Shown: positions 46,150-58,175, counted from the first letter of the stretch. The stretch is DNA of 64,000 nt from Calliopum simillimum (GCA_951812925.1 OX638368.1:158520492-158584491); one strand, 5' to 3'. The notes: generated from the sequence alone by a model not told the origin. Numbers and translations are program-made.

Positions 46150-46390
46150 TTGTTGGAAAGGTTATGAAGAGGAGCTTTGCATAGGATTTTTAAGGGGGCG
46201 GTGCCACGCCACTTATTGGAAAAAACGCTCTTACGGCTAAGCTACATCGATTTTTAGCACTAAAGAACGATAATATGAGCATTATGTTTTAGAGTGGGTG
46301 TTCGCTACGCTACTAAATGGAAAAAACGCTCTCATGGCTAAACCGTTGCATCGATTTTTATTGGTATGGTCGAATTTCGGCCGCAAGGCA
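46150..46390 (+). repeat. Dispersed GGGCGGTGCCACGCC repeat, copy 2
   Basis: Two units about 98 bp apart with GGGCGGTGCCACGCCA (46196) and a decayed GTGGGTG..ACGCTACTAAATGG, each followed by GGAAAAAACGCTCT.A.GGCTAA and CATCGATTTTTA. Clearly related to 41080-41345. Confidence 0.65.
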
Positions 46391-47314
46391 AACTCAAGTT
46401 GAAAATAATTTTAAAGCCCAAACAATGTGGCATAGCCCTTTTTTTTATACCAACACATTTTTCACTCTGCAGCAGATTTTAACTCACTTTAACTTTTTTG
46501 AAACGGATGGGACAATACATCCGATAAATTTTTGAATAAACAGATAATTTGCTTATTTACGTCACTTAAATTGAATGAATTAATAAAATTTTAAGAAACC
46601 ACTCTTTTTTCTTATAACCACTCCAAGGACATTATACCAAAAAATTGAAATCAAAAACATCTGTTGGTAGTATAGACCGAAAGCGCCTCTGACGGCGAAA
46701 ATTTAAATTTAGAGAAGGTCAAAAATTTTGCTTAAATTTAGTTTCTATGGTTAACCTATCACAAATATTGTATACCCCACATTTTTTTTTCCGGTTCGAA
46801 AGGGTTAAGTGTTTTTATGACCATAAATAGGTTTCTGATAAAAATTTATTTTAGTCCTTTGTATGCGGTTTGAGATGCCTTAACAGCAATAGGTGATGGG
46901 TGTTATGATTTAATTGGAAAAGATTGAGGGTTTAGTTTGATAAAGAAGATTATGGCTACCCGATGCCATTAAAAAAATGGAGTACCACCATCTTCTGGTA
47001 CTATGCCATACACATCTCAAAATCCTATATTAAGTTTAAGTTTGGAATTTATTTACCGCACGAAGCTACTATTACTTCAATTATGATAATTAATATCTCT
47101 CCCAATTTTGAACCGAATAAGATCATATTTAAAGGTCGCTAAATTTGAAAATAAAATTTATTCAAACAGTTTCTAAAATCTAAAATAGCTAACTCAATTT
47201 ATTCTTTGCAATTTAACGTATTTCTTTGACTCATATTGTTCACTGCAACACAGTTTTACATTAAATTTGCATGAAAAATTAAAGGGACAAAATAAAATGA
47301 AAACAATCACCCTT
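46391..47314. other. AT-rich DNA, no gene seen
   Basis: No feature recognised. Confidence 0.5.
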
Positions 47315-50159
47315 ATAGCCGGAGAGCCAGCGCCTAAAAACAACTTTGCGTTTCTAAAAGCTGAATTTTTTACAGTTGGTTATGGTAATTGTGTACATCC
47401 ATAATCTGTCGGTCAGTCAAGCGAACTGTAGAACAGGCGGCTGCTATATGGCCTCAAACATGTAAAATTTCGATTTTTCTGCAATCAATTTCTAAAAGCT
47501 GAAACTTCTTATACACGTTATATAATGCATACAAATAACATTTTTGTCGGTCAGTCAGTTGAACGTTAGAACGGGGCTAGTCAGCACGCCCCAATATATG
47601 TGCAATAAATAAATCAAGTCAAAATTATTTCTAAAAGCTGAAATTTTTTTTAGGGGTACTTTATTGTATATTAAGCACAAATAAAGCAGTCAGTCAACTA
47701 TATTGTAGAACAATCTCCGTCAGCAAGCTCAACAAAGCAAAAACAAAATGGTTACTAAAAGCTGAAAATTTTTTTAGGGCTAAAAAAAAAAATGGTTTCT
47801 AAAAGCTGAAATTTTTATGAGGGGTACTTTATTGTATATTAACCACAAATAAATCAGTCAGTCAACTATATTGTAGAACAATTTTTGTCAGCAAGCTCAA
47901 CAAAACAAAAAAAAAAAAAATGGTTTTTAAAAGCTGAAATTTTTTTTAGGGGTACTTGATTGCATATTAACCACAAATAAATCAGTCAGTCAACTATATT
48001 GTAGAACAATCTTTGTCAGCAAGCTCAACAAAACAAAAAAAAAAAAAATGGTTTTTAAAAGCTGAAATTTTTATGAGGGGTACTTTATTGTATATTAACC
48101 ACAAATAATTCAGTCAGTCAACTATATTGTAGAACAATTTTTGTCAGCAAGCTCAACAAAACAAAAAAAAAAAAAAATGGTTTTTAAAAGCTGAAATTTT
48201 TTTTAGGGGTACTTGATTGCATATTAACCACAAATAAATCAGTCAGTCAACTATATTGTAGAACAATCTTTGTCAGCAAGCTCAACAAAACAAACATAAA
48301 TGGTTTTTAAAAGCTGAAATTTTTTTTAGGGGTACTTGATTGTATATTAACCACAAATAAATCAGTCAGTCAACTATATTGTAGAACAATCTTTGTCAGC
48401 AAGCTCAACAAAACAAACATAAATGGTTTTTAAAAGCTGAAATTTTTTTTAGGGGTACTTGATTGTATATTAACCACAAATAAATCAGTCAGTCAACTAT
48501 AATGTACAACAATCTCCGTCAGCAAGCTCAACAAAACAAAAAACAATGGTTTTTAAAAGCTGAAATTTTTTTTAGGGGTACTTGATTGTATATTAACCAC
48601 AAATAAATCAGTCAGTCAACTATAATGTAGAACAATTTTTGTCAGCAAGCTCAACAAAACAAACAAAAATGGTTTTTAAAAGCTGAAAATTTTTTTAGGG
48701 GTACTTGATTGTATATTAACCACAAAAAAAAATAAGTCAGTCAACTATATTGTAGAACAATCTTTGTCAGCAAGCTCAATAAAACAAAAAACAATTTCAG
48801 CTTTTAAAAACCATTGTTTTTTGTTTTGTTGAGCTTGCTGACGGAGATTGTTGTACATTATAGTTGACTGACTGATTTATTTGTGGTTAATATACAATCA
48901 AGTACCCCTAAAAAAATTTTCAGCTTTTAAAAACCATTTTTGTTTGTTTTGTTGAGCTTGCTGACAAAAATTGTTCTACATTATAGTTGACTGACTGATT
49001 TATTTGTGGTTAATATACAATCAAGTGCCCCTAAAAAAAATTTCAGCTTTTAAAAACCATTGTTTTTTGTTTTGTTGAGCTTGCTGACGGAGATTGTTGT
49101 ACATTATAGTTGACTGACTGATTTATTTGTGGTTAATATACAATCAAGTACCCCTAAAAAAAATTTCAGCTTTTAAAAACCATTTATGTTTGTTTTGTTG
49201 AGCTTGCTGACAAAGATTGTTCTACAATATAGTTGACTGACTGATTTATTTGTGGTTAATATACAATCAAGTACCCCTAAAAAAAATTTCAGCTTTTAAA
49301 AACCATTTATGTTTGTTTTGTTGAGCTTGCTGACAAAGATTGTTCTACAATATAGTTGACTGACTGATTTATTTGTGGTTAATATGCAATCAAGTACCCC
49401 TAAAAAAAATTTCAGCTTTTAAAAACCATTTTTTTTTTTTTTGTTTTGTTGAGCTTGCTGACAAAAATTGTTCTACAATATAGTTGACTGACTGAATTAT
49501 TTGTGGTTAATATACAATAAAGTACCCCTCATAAAAATTTCAGCTTTTAGAAACCATTTTTTTTTTGTTTTGTTGAGCTTGCTGACAAAGATTGTTCTAC
49601 AATATAGTTGACTGACTGATTTATTTGTGGTTAATATACAATAAAGTACCCCTCATAAAAATTTCAGCTTTTAGAAACCATTTTTTTTTTTTAGCCCTAA
49701 AAAAATTTTCAGCTTTTAGTAACCATTTTGTTTTTGCTTTGTTGAGCTTGCTGACGGAGATTGTTCTACAATATAGTTGACTGACTGCTTTATTTGTGGT
49801 TAATATACAATAAAGTACCCCTAAAAAAAATTTCAGCTTTTAGAAATAATTTTGACTTGATTTATTTATTGCACATATATTGGGGCGTGCTGACTAGCCC
49901 CGTTCTAACGTTCAACTGACTGACCGACAAAAATGTTATTTGTATGCATTATATAACGTGTATAAGAAGTTTCAGCTTTTAGAAATTGATTGCAGAAAAA
50001 TCGAAATTTTACATGTTTGAGGCCATATAGCAGCCGCCTGTTCTACAGTTCGCTTGACTGACCGACAGATTATTGATGTACACAATTACTATAACCAACT
50101 GTAAAACATCCAGCTTTTAGAAACGCAAAGTTGTTTTTACGCGCTGGCTCTTGGACTAT
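47315..50159. mobile_element. Foldback-like 2.8-kb palindrome of tandem ~124-bp units
   Basis: Left arm to about 48790 and right arm from about 48797 are inverted copies, separated by under 20 bp. Each arm is a tandem array of about 12 units marked by TTTTTAAAAGCTGAAATTTT, TAGGGGTACTTGATTGTATA, CAGTCAGTCAACTATA and GTCAGCAAGCTCAACAAAAC. Inner units are nearly identical. The outer three (with GTCGGTCAGTCA) are diverged and longer, and the extreme ends read ATAG.C..GAGAGCCAGCGC / GCGCTGGCTCTTGGACTAT. Long terminal inverted repeats made of short tandem repeats are characteristic of Foldback elements. No coding region is present and no target duplication is evident. Confidence 0.85.
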
Positions 50160-53100
50160 TATCATCTAATTCGATTTTGATTGGAACTAAATCTAATCAA
50201 GACTTTTACTGTCATGTGTTTGGATTTTCGTAGTCAAAATCGAAAATATATTAAAGCAATGTTACACATAGGGCCCTACAGATATCAAAATAAATACATG
50301 ACAGCAAAAATCTTGATTCAATTTAGTTTCATCGAAATCGAATTCAATATATAGGGCGAATAATACTATAAAAAATTTTAGTGAAGGAAGTTTTCATTTA
50401 AGTCTAAAAAGACACTTTCTAAGAACGATTCGCATAGAATACCTAAGGTTTAATTACAAAGCCGTATTATTTTTTTTTTTTTCATAAAATTTTTATTTAC
50501 GAATGATTTTTGCAAGCCCAGCAATCTTTCGATTTTATACATATGATACACGTACAGCATATTTTTATTACATTTAATGGAAAACCAATTCAGGTATATG
50601 TGATAACAGGTAATCAACTATATACTCACAAAAGTGATTTTTCTAATTCAAACTTGAGCATAGATTTTGAATTAAAAGAATTGAAAACAACAAGGATATA
50701 ATTGGAAAAAATTCTCCCATAAGAAATCAAAGCAATTTCTTAAAGGACAGAAAGCATCGGCAAACTGTTTGTACAAATAAAAGGAGTCGACCCGACGACA
50801 CCCCAAAAAAACAAACACAGAAACAATAATGCACACTACTGCAAATGCAGTCCCAGAAAATCAATGTAAGGCGTGGCAAATTATTCAATTACAAAACGGT
50901 AATTTATGTAATTTAAAGATATATGAGGTTATTACGAAAATTGAAAAGCCTGAGAAAGTCCAAGAACCATTTCGTTACATATGTCTAACACATTTCACAG
51001 GTCTGCAGTACATTAGAAGTCATACAATAAATTTCTTAGATCAACATTAGGGACAAAATAAATGACATTTTTTTTTTTGTCGTCTACAATTTGAAGTCTT
51101 TTAAAAATATTTGCGCATGTGCAGTGCGCATGACAGAATTTGTCGAATGTTAAAAAAGGGCACTTGGTCATTATTAGCAATATACTCAAACTATGCAGAT
51201 TGCCACAGGGTGGTGGATAGTCTTTAGATAGGCAACACTTGAGAAACAGCAGTAACAAATTTTTAAAGTGCACAGCATTAAATTGACCGAAAAATGGCGC
51301 GCAAACTGTAACTTCGTAGAAAACAATAAAACCTACAGCATAAAATGACTAAATAATGAGAATAGCACTACTTGAGATACTACGTAGTTGCACATGGTTT
51401 GCACATGCGCATTGAAATTTACAGTATTTGCACATGATCTAGGATGTAAAATATGACACACATACGCGCAGAATGCTGTTTACAATAAAGGACTAAGTTA
51501 ATTACTACTTCATTAAAAAATAACAAATATTTTTTTTTAAACCTACTTTTTATTACAGGAAAATGTGAGATATCAATCAATATAGAACAAGTTTTTTTTT
51601 TTTTTGGTTTTATTTTCATAATGAAAATATTCAGAGATATTGTTCAATGGGTCTCATCAGTCTAAAGATACCACTGTACAACAGTGCATTTTGATCTCCT
51701 ATACAGGAATATCTTATCCGTTCTAATGCTTCGGGTAAGGTTTTCTGTAAGCCCGGCTTAGAAGTTATAAGGAACCGGTAATATTAAAAATAAGAAATAA
51801 AGAACACAAAAGTTGTTAAGTCTTTTGTCTAATGATTAAAAAACTACTTTTTTGGACAAAATCGATTTTATTGATAAAGTTTGGCTTATTCGAGCGACAT
51901 ACAATCTGAAAAAACAGGGAAAAATCGCTGGGCGACAAATCTATAGAATAGGGTGGGTGTTAAAACAATTCGGAACGGACTTCATTTATAGTAATCATCG
52001 TTTTCATCGACTTGTGACACGGTCATTGTCTTGGAAAACAGCAAACACGGCCACTTTGAAAGTAACTTTCGCATGGTCAAATTTTCATGTAAAATTTAAA
52101 ACATACCATCTTCCAGCCATTGAAATAAAGTGAAGTAAAACCTTTTGAGGCTTTAAATTTGCAGCAATGATTTCAAAATATTATAACAAATCATAGTAAT
52201 GATTTTCAGCCAAATTCATAATACTTTGCGTTAATCTTTAAAATGAAACACACATTTTGTTTCGCATACGTATGTCCGTTGTTTTAGTTATCTAACCACA
52301 CCAATCTGGGCTGAAATGTAGCAACCACAAAAAGTACTCCGGAACCCTTTCTACGTTTTACAGTAAAATAAAATCAGCGTTTCATTATTTTTGATTTCTA
52401 TCAAGTCTCCAACGATTTATGTACGGATTACGTTTGAAAAAACTTATCGGCGAATCGAAGTTATGGAACGAAGTGAAAGTTAAGGATTACAAATATCTCT
52501 TAAAAAACATTGAATTGTCGCAAAAATCAGAAAATCAATTGACGATATTCGGAAGTATTTTATGGATTCTTCTCTGCTTTTTTAACAACTCATCTACAAA
52601 TTAATGAAAATTTTTAAGTATAACTTAACTGGTGATTAATTGAATTTGTACTTAATAATTTTTAAGTTCAATCACATTTCTTTGAGTATGCTGTTTTTTA
52701 GTCATCACCCTCTGCATTTTTCAACGCCTGAAAGTTTATGTTGGAAAAATATCAAAACTGCATTTCTTCTGATACACGTTTGCTTTAAGTTCTGGTTGTT
52801 CAGGCTTTGCTGGTTGTGTTTTCTTCATATTTTTATGGGTGAATAATCAAGGCAGGGTGTATGGCACAATGTCACTTACTACTAATGAAACAAAAAAATC
52901 AAAAAGAACTGCACATACCACCATGGTTGTATACAAATTGGGGGAATGAAATCAAGGAGCGCACAGCAATAGCAGATGCGAAAAAGTGCGCTCAAATTTT
53001 TAAAATAAATGTCAGACTGACGTTATTGTTTGAGGGAGACCAGAGAAACCAAAGTGAAATGGAAATATTTTTAGAGAAAGATATTTCAATACAATATGAA

Positions 53101-53220
53101 CACGAATTTGGTGAACAACTTGAAATCGGAAACATTAAAAAATGCATTCTTTTTTATCATTTTGAAGAATTTTTCAGGAGCAGCGCAAATTTTGCAGTTA
53201 CTTATTAAGTGCATTTTTAA
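50160..53220. other. AT-rich DNA with a few protein-like open frames
   Basis: Plus-strand frames at 50510-50701, 50829-51050, 51852-52133, 52419-52604 and 52861-53208 (the longest, 115 residues, charged, starting MAQCHLLLMKQKN) have mixed composition. At this base content one frame of about 115 codons is expected by chance in a window this size, and I find no splice sites, motifs or family resemblance. They may be relics of one gene or nothing. Confidence 0.35.
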
Positions 53221-53483
53221 CATGGTTATACTAAAAATCACAACTCTGTAGGACCGTTGGAGACAATTGCCTCAATAGTCCCATCTTTGTACTCGTTATT
53301 TTATAAGTAGACTAAAACGGACTACACCTGAAACTAGAACGAATTCACTAAATTTATCAATTGTAACAAAAATGGTCCAAATGTAATGGATAATCCGTCA
53401 TTAGTACCAAAAATGGTTCAATTGTGTATCGATTGTGTCAGTGAAATTACAACTTTTGTCGATTGTAAAGAAGAGCAAAACGA

Positions 53484-53560
53484 TAGTGTATCGGTCTGAT
53501 GACTTGTCCTGAGTGGAGAGACCCGGGTTCAAATCCTATATTCGGAGATTTTCAATTGCA
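53484..53560 (+). ncRNA. tRNA-like module, plus strand
   Basis: A-box-like TAGTGTATCGGTC (53484) and B-box GGGTTCAAATCC (53525-53536) with tRNA-like spacing. The cloverleaf is degenerate. It faces the minus-strand unit 75 bp away. Confidence 0.45.
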
Positions 53561-53619
53561 ATTTTTAAATTTCTATTAATTTTCGGAATGGAAAATGAAA
53601 CATGTGTCCAAAAAAAAAT

Positions 53620-53716
53620 GAATAAAAAAAAATTTCATCCGCACTGAGGTTCGAACCCGGAACAAAATGCTCAGATATATATAACAAATTCTTTAGCGCA
53701 TTCGTCTATGAAACCT
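53620..53716 (-). ncRNA. tRNA-like Pol III unit, minus strand
   Basis: On the minus strand: TGCGCTAAAGAATTTG as a possible A box, then GGGTTCGAACCTCAGTGCGG (perfect B box GGTTCGAACC), GATGAAA and a run of T. The B box plus AGTGCGG plus T tract repeats the layout at 33.9 kb and 2.85 kb. Confidence 0.5.
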
Positions 53717-53789
53717 TTTGACATTTTTGTGTAAAACTTGTATATTAAATTAAGTTCTTTTAAATTTATAATTAAAACAAAAAATAAAT

Positions 53790-53872
53790 TGGCCTTTTTG
53801 TGGTCTCAATGTAATGCATAAGGAGATAATTGACCTTTTTTTGGCCTCAATGTAATGCATAAGGAGACAATA
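53790..53872. repeat. Short direct repeat, two units
   Basis: CTCAATGTAATGCATAAGGA occurs twice about 42 bp apart (53805 and 53847), each after a GG(C/T)C.TTTTT tract. Two copies only. Confidence 0.6.
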
Positions 53873-56857
53873 GGTTACGTTCAATGACAAACAATACAAA
53901 ACGTAAATAGAACTTTATATGTGATGGGATCAGAATTTGAACAAGTCGGTCGCCCTCAAGTTGTTGTTTACAAACAAGTTTTCGAATAGTCTGTGGTCCT
54001 GCAGGGAAACTCTTAAAGGTCCGTTGCTGCTGAATGTTATTTTGATAGATACATCACAACGCACAGTGTGAGATTTTGCTTATTTGGATGCTCTAAATTC
54101 GATTGCGCTCGTAGTTTGAAAGATATTGAGTTGAATCTGATCAGATTTTCTGGCCAATGGAAAAATTATCACAAAAGCCTCCAGAATCACCCACCATTTT
54201 CAGTTTTTGTCGTGATTTTTTATAATTATCCTGTCCTTATATCAAACTGTGATGACATTCCTGGCTGTCAACTGACTAGCGGTAAATTAGGGTTAGCTTT
54301 GGAGCATCGCGTTTGTTTTTGGACGTGTTTCAGTAAGTCCAGAAATATATTGGAATTTATACAGCCAATCTATAAACTTATCTAAACTATAAACAAAATC
54401 GCAAAACCAGTAAACGCTCAGTAGAGCAACGCACTTGCTTATGAACAAAGCGGGGTTATTACAAAATTTCAGTAAACAATCACTATTGGTAATCGAAGTT
54501 GAAGTCACATTAAAAAATTACTTCCCCACTGGAAGAACAGACAAAACTTTTTCAGCAAAGTCAACGATTGAACCAACGCCAAATTACACGAACTAAATGG
54601 TTGAAAAAGCACCAGAACAACTGTAGTTTTCTAAATAAAACCATTGTATGAATATGCCCCTTGTACGAATCTATCCCACCTTATTATCCTATATAAATAA
54701 ATGAAAAGGTTATAACAAAATCGTAAAGCAAAAAAAAAAATTTATTAAAGTGCAAAGATCGCGAAAAGCATTTTTTTCTGAAACATCTCGCGAATTATCT
54801 GCCTGAAATAGGTTATAATACTTGATAGCTACCCCTTATTTAATGTATCTCAAAGTTTTTATTGTCTCGTGCTTAATTTGTAAAAAAACTAACAATTTTG
54901 TTCAGTAGCCAAAAACGCGAATCTAATTTCATGGCAGAACTATGCATCGCGCTCATATGTTCGCAGGTACATTTGAAAGGATTTGCCAGCTGTTCATGCA
55001 GACTTGCGCTACTTTTTTTTAGCGCACACGTGTGCGTTGATTTAAGAAATCCTGCTTATTTTTGCGCCTTATTTTACTCCTTTTGCAAATATTTAAGCGC
55101 ATAATTATGGGTTCATATTCGCAAGGGATGCAAAGTGTGACGTCAAGAATTTGTTTTTTTTTCCTATCTTTTTTGCGGAATAAAATTGTCATAGGTTATG
55201 ATTTATCAAAGAGTGAGTGAAAAGAAATCGAAAAAAAGGCCTTGAGCAAGGATTAAATAAATAATAAACTTGTTTTAGTTAAATTTGCTTTCATCATGCA
55301 TTCTAAAGAGATTGGAGTGGACAGTCCATGAAGATAAGCATTCCATGTTTATTCGTACCTTTCATATAAAGCGGAATATATGAAAAAAAAAATCAATAAA
55401 AAAAATTTTTTTGTAGGCCACGAGTTCTGATTAGAACATCCGGAAAGTCTCAGTACTGTTTCTCTAAAATTTGAGTAAATGTAAAATAAGGTCTCATCGA
55501 TCATATTTCATATTTTTTCTGTTTAGCTTTCAAAAAAAAATGCCAATAATGAAGTTGTTATTCCTTTACATTTTACTTGAAATGTTTTTTTCTTTCCAAT
55601 ATAATATTAGGATGCAACTTTAATTTCGCTTTCTAGAATGTAGAGCGCCTGCGCGCACTGATGCGTCTGCTACGACGCGTTGTTGTGGCAGTTAATCAAT
55701 TTACAATGCGCTGGCGCACCAGCATTTGCATCTAAGTTATTTTCTTCTCAGTAATGTAAGTATGTACTGTTGGCGTGAAATCACCATCATTTCAATTTAA
55801 CACCATCATCATTTTCACCATTGCATCAACAGCGCCAACATTATAAAATGTAGTTTCTGCTGCTCATACTGTCGATGCGAAAGAATCCTTTTCATTTAAT
55901 GCGTAATTTTATTTTTAGTTTTCTTTTAGTTACGCTTAATAAAAGGACACGCCCTGCTTTTGTACTTCCTTCCTTCTTTTCTTCTTCATCGTATATGCTG
56001 GTTCAATTATCGCTGCTACTGCTGAAATATCTCAAGAAAATCTGTTGAAATCGGAAGGAAACAGATTATTCACATCACAGTCATTCAATCGTCAGTCAAC
56101 GTTAAAGGCAAGAGTTAATTTTCCATTAAGATTTTCAGTATGTTAGTGTTTGCCGAGTTGAGGATGGGGGAGTTTCCCCAATAATTTTATGCAGGTTCTT
56201 AAAATAGCTGCACTTCGACTATAACAGCGAGCACAGTTGCATTTATTTGTGCAGGCTGCAGACTGAGTTGTACGATATTGAGTGATTTCAAGGGGTTGCA
56301 TTCAAAAATAGAAACTTTTAATTAAAAGGGGATTTGATGATTTTTGAAAGATATAATATTTTTGAATTTTCCGTTATGTTTAATTTTTTATAAAATGATG
56401 TCCACGCTGTAGCTGAATCGGCTGCTTCACCATATTTTTTATATATTTTCCTGAACAGTTTCTTTAAATTTCCATGCTGAAATATTTGCTTGCCAAATAG
56501 GGCCGAAAAAAGTGTCCATAACATTTTTTGTAAAAAAAATTTCTAAGCTGCATAATTGTTAAACACAATTTTTCTGTAGACATCACCGTTAGGGGAATAT
56601 TTGAAAAAAAATAATTTTACTGACCTTTGACCTTGGGATTTCTCCAAAACGGCTGCACCTAAGCTTTTTGATAGTAAATTAATTATTTCTAAGCGAATTT
56701 GAACACAAAACAAACAAAATATGCAACTGAAGTTCATCCCCTTCAACAATTCATAGGCGCCAATTATCAAGTTTAACAATTATTCTCTTTGACAACGTTG
56801 TAATAAATAATAAAAGGGGACTTAAAATTTATTAATCTAAACTTAATGTAAACTCAC
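53873..56857. other. AT-rich DNA with one GC-rich island; no gene called
   Basis: Mostly AT-rich. The stretch 55636-55730 is GC-rich (CGCCTGCGCGCACTGATGCG onward) and contains repeated CGC words. Its plus-strand frame (RLRALMRLLRRVVVAVNQF) ends in TAA after about 30 codons, with no good acceptor. It may be a conserved regulatory or CpG-like element. Confidence 0.4.
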
Positions 56858-56895
56858 ACATTTGTCTATTTCATCGAAGTGGCGCCTAGAATTTC
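56858..56895 (-). CDS. Putative 38-bp micro-exon of a minus-strand host gene
   Basis: On the minus strand GAATTGCTTACAG is followed by 38 bp and GTGAGT. In one phase the segment is open as NSRRHFDEIDKC and ends on a codon boundary; the other two phases have stops. If it belongs with the putative exons at 33.5 and 25.7 kb, at least one exon that starts in phase 0 and ends with one extra base must lie between. The pyrimidine tract is only moderate and the segment is short, so chance is a real alternative. Confidence 0.33.
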
Positions 56896-57640
56896 CTGTA
56901 AGCAATTCAGTTGCTTTTTATTTTTAATGTTAATAAATTGGCAAGTTCCTAGGAATTTCGTTTTTTGATACAAACAAAACAAAAAAACAATGCTAATGTA
57001 TGTTGCTATAGGACGCTTCCAATATTTAACTTTTATCATTTAAAATTGAAAATTCTTTCAATAGACTTGAGTGATATCATCTATTTCAGTAATCTTCATA
57101 ACATTATGTTTTGCACATGTCTTTGAAACAGCACGCCCTCAACAGACAATACACAAATTACGCAAACTAATCGATTTGACCCAAATACCAAACAATTAAT
57201 GTAAATTAAGTTGCGTCTTCAGTTATTTTTCATATTTCTTCATGCTATTTGATTGGTGGATCAAGAGAGCAATATGATTTTTATTAATCGCGTTTTAAAG
57301 CTGGGCGCTATCAGATAATAAACTGAAATAAGGACATAAAATGGTCTACTTATTAATACGTGGGCTGCTATATATATTTCTGGCCTAGGTAACACTAATT
57401 TCAATAGCTAAAATCTGGCAACACAAAGTTTGACATTTTTTGGCATAAACGTACTCACAACTTTTTGATGTACATGACACCACTCGCATATACATTTTTT
57501 TTAAGCTTTCTTCCTCAGGGCATAGCATATCAAACCTTATCTCACTGCAAAAATGACACTAAGCCCTTTCTAAACAAAATCAAAAACCATTACATCGTAA
57601 TAGGCAAATGCGAGAGTGTGCCCACGGCATTACAAAGCTG
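56896..57640. other. AT-rich DNA, no gene seen
   Basis: No feature recognised. Confidence 0.5.
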
Positions 57641-58175
57641 CAGCCCATAAGTATCGAAAATATTAAATAATTCGAAAACGATGAAGGCCCAAAAGTATTG
57701 AAAACCGTCCAAAATATCGGTAAAAGTCAAAAAGTGTACAAAATATCAGTTGAATTTTACGAATAACATCCAAAATATCGGTAAAAGTTCAAAAGAATCG
57801 AAAAATCCGCAATACATCGGCAAATGTCCCAAAGTATCGAAAAACATCCAAAATATCGGTAAAAGGTCAAAAGTATCGAAAAACATCCAAAATATCAGTA
57901 AATGTCCAAAAGTAATGAAAAATATCCAAATTATCGGTAAAAGTCCCAAAGTATTGAGAAACATCCAATATATCGATAAAAGTCCAAAAGTATCGGAAAA
58001 CATCCAAAATATCGGTAAAAGTTCAAAAGTATCAAAAAACATCCAAAATATCGGTAAAAGTCCAAAAGTATCGAGAAACATCAAAAATATCGATAGAAGA
58101 CCATCAGTATGCAAAAACATCTAAAATATCGGCAAAGCTCTAAAATATCGAAAAACATCCAAAATATCGATGCAG
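57640..58175. repeat. 39-bp minisatellite, about 13 units
   Basis: Units of the type AAACATCCAAAATATCGGTA followed by AAAGTCCAAAAGTATCG, period 39 bp (for example CATCC at 57845 and 57884). Because 39 is divisible by three, a 124-codon frame stays open on each strand: a 13-residue NIQNIGKSPKVSK repeat on plus and a hydrophobic repeat on minus. I take these as by-products. TATCGATA occurs twice and TATCG in nearly every unit. Decayed units continue past 58175. Confidence 0.9.

Noticed and set aside
47315..50159. CRISPR-like array of regular repeats
   Set aside because: Repeats are ~124 bp, nearly contiguous, inverted around a centre and without unique spacers; the genome is eukaryotic. It fits a Foldback element.
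52861..53208. 115-residue plus-strand frame
   Set aside because: About one frame of this length is expected by chance at this base composition; no motif, splice site or family resemblance.
57750..58124. Mirror-image 124-codon frames on both strands
   Set aside because: Explained by a 39-bp minisatellite whose period is divisible by three and lacks stops; no start or splice context.
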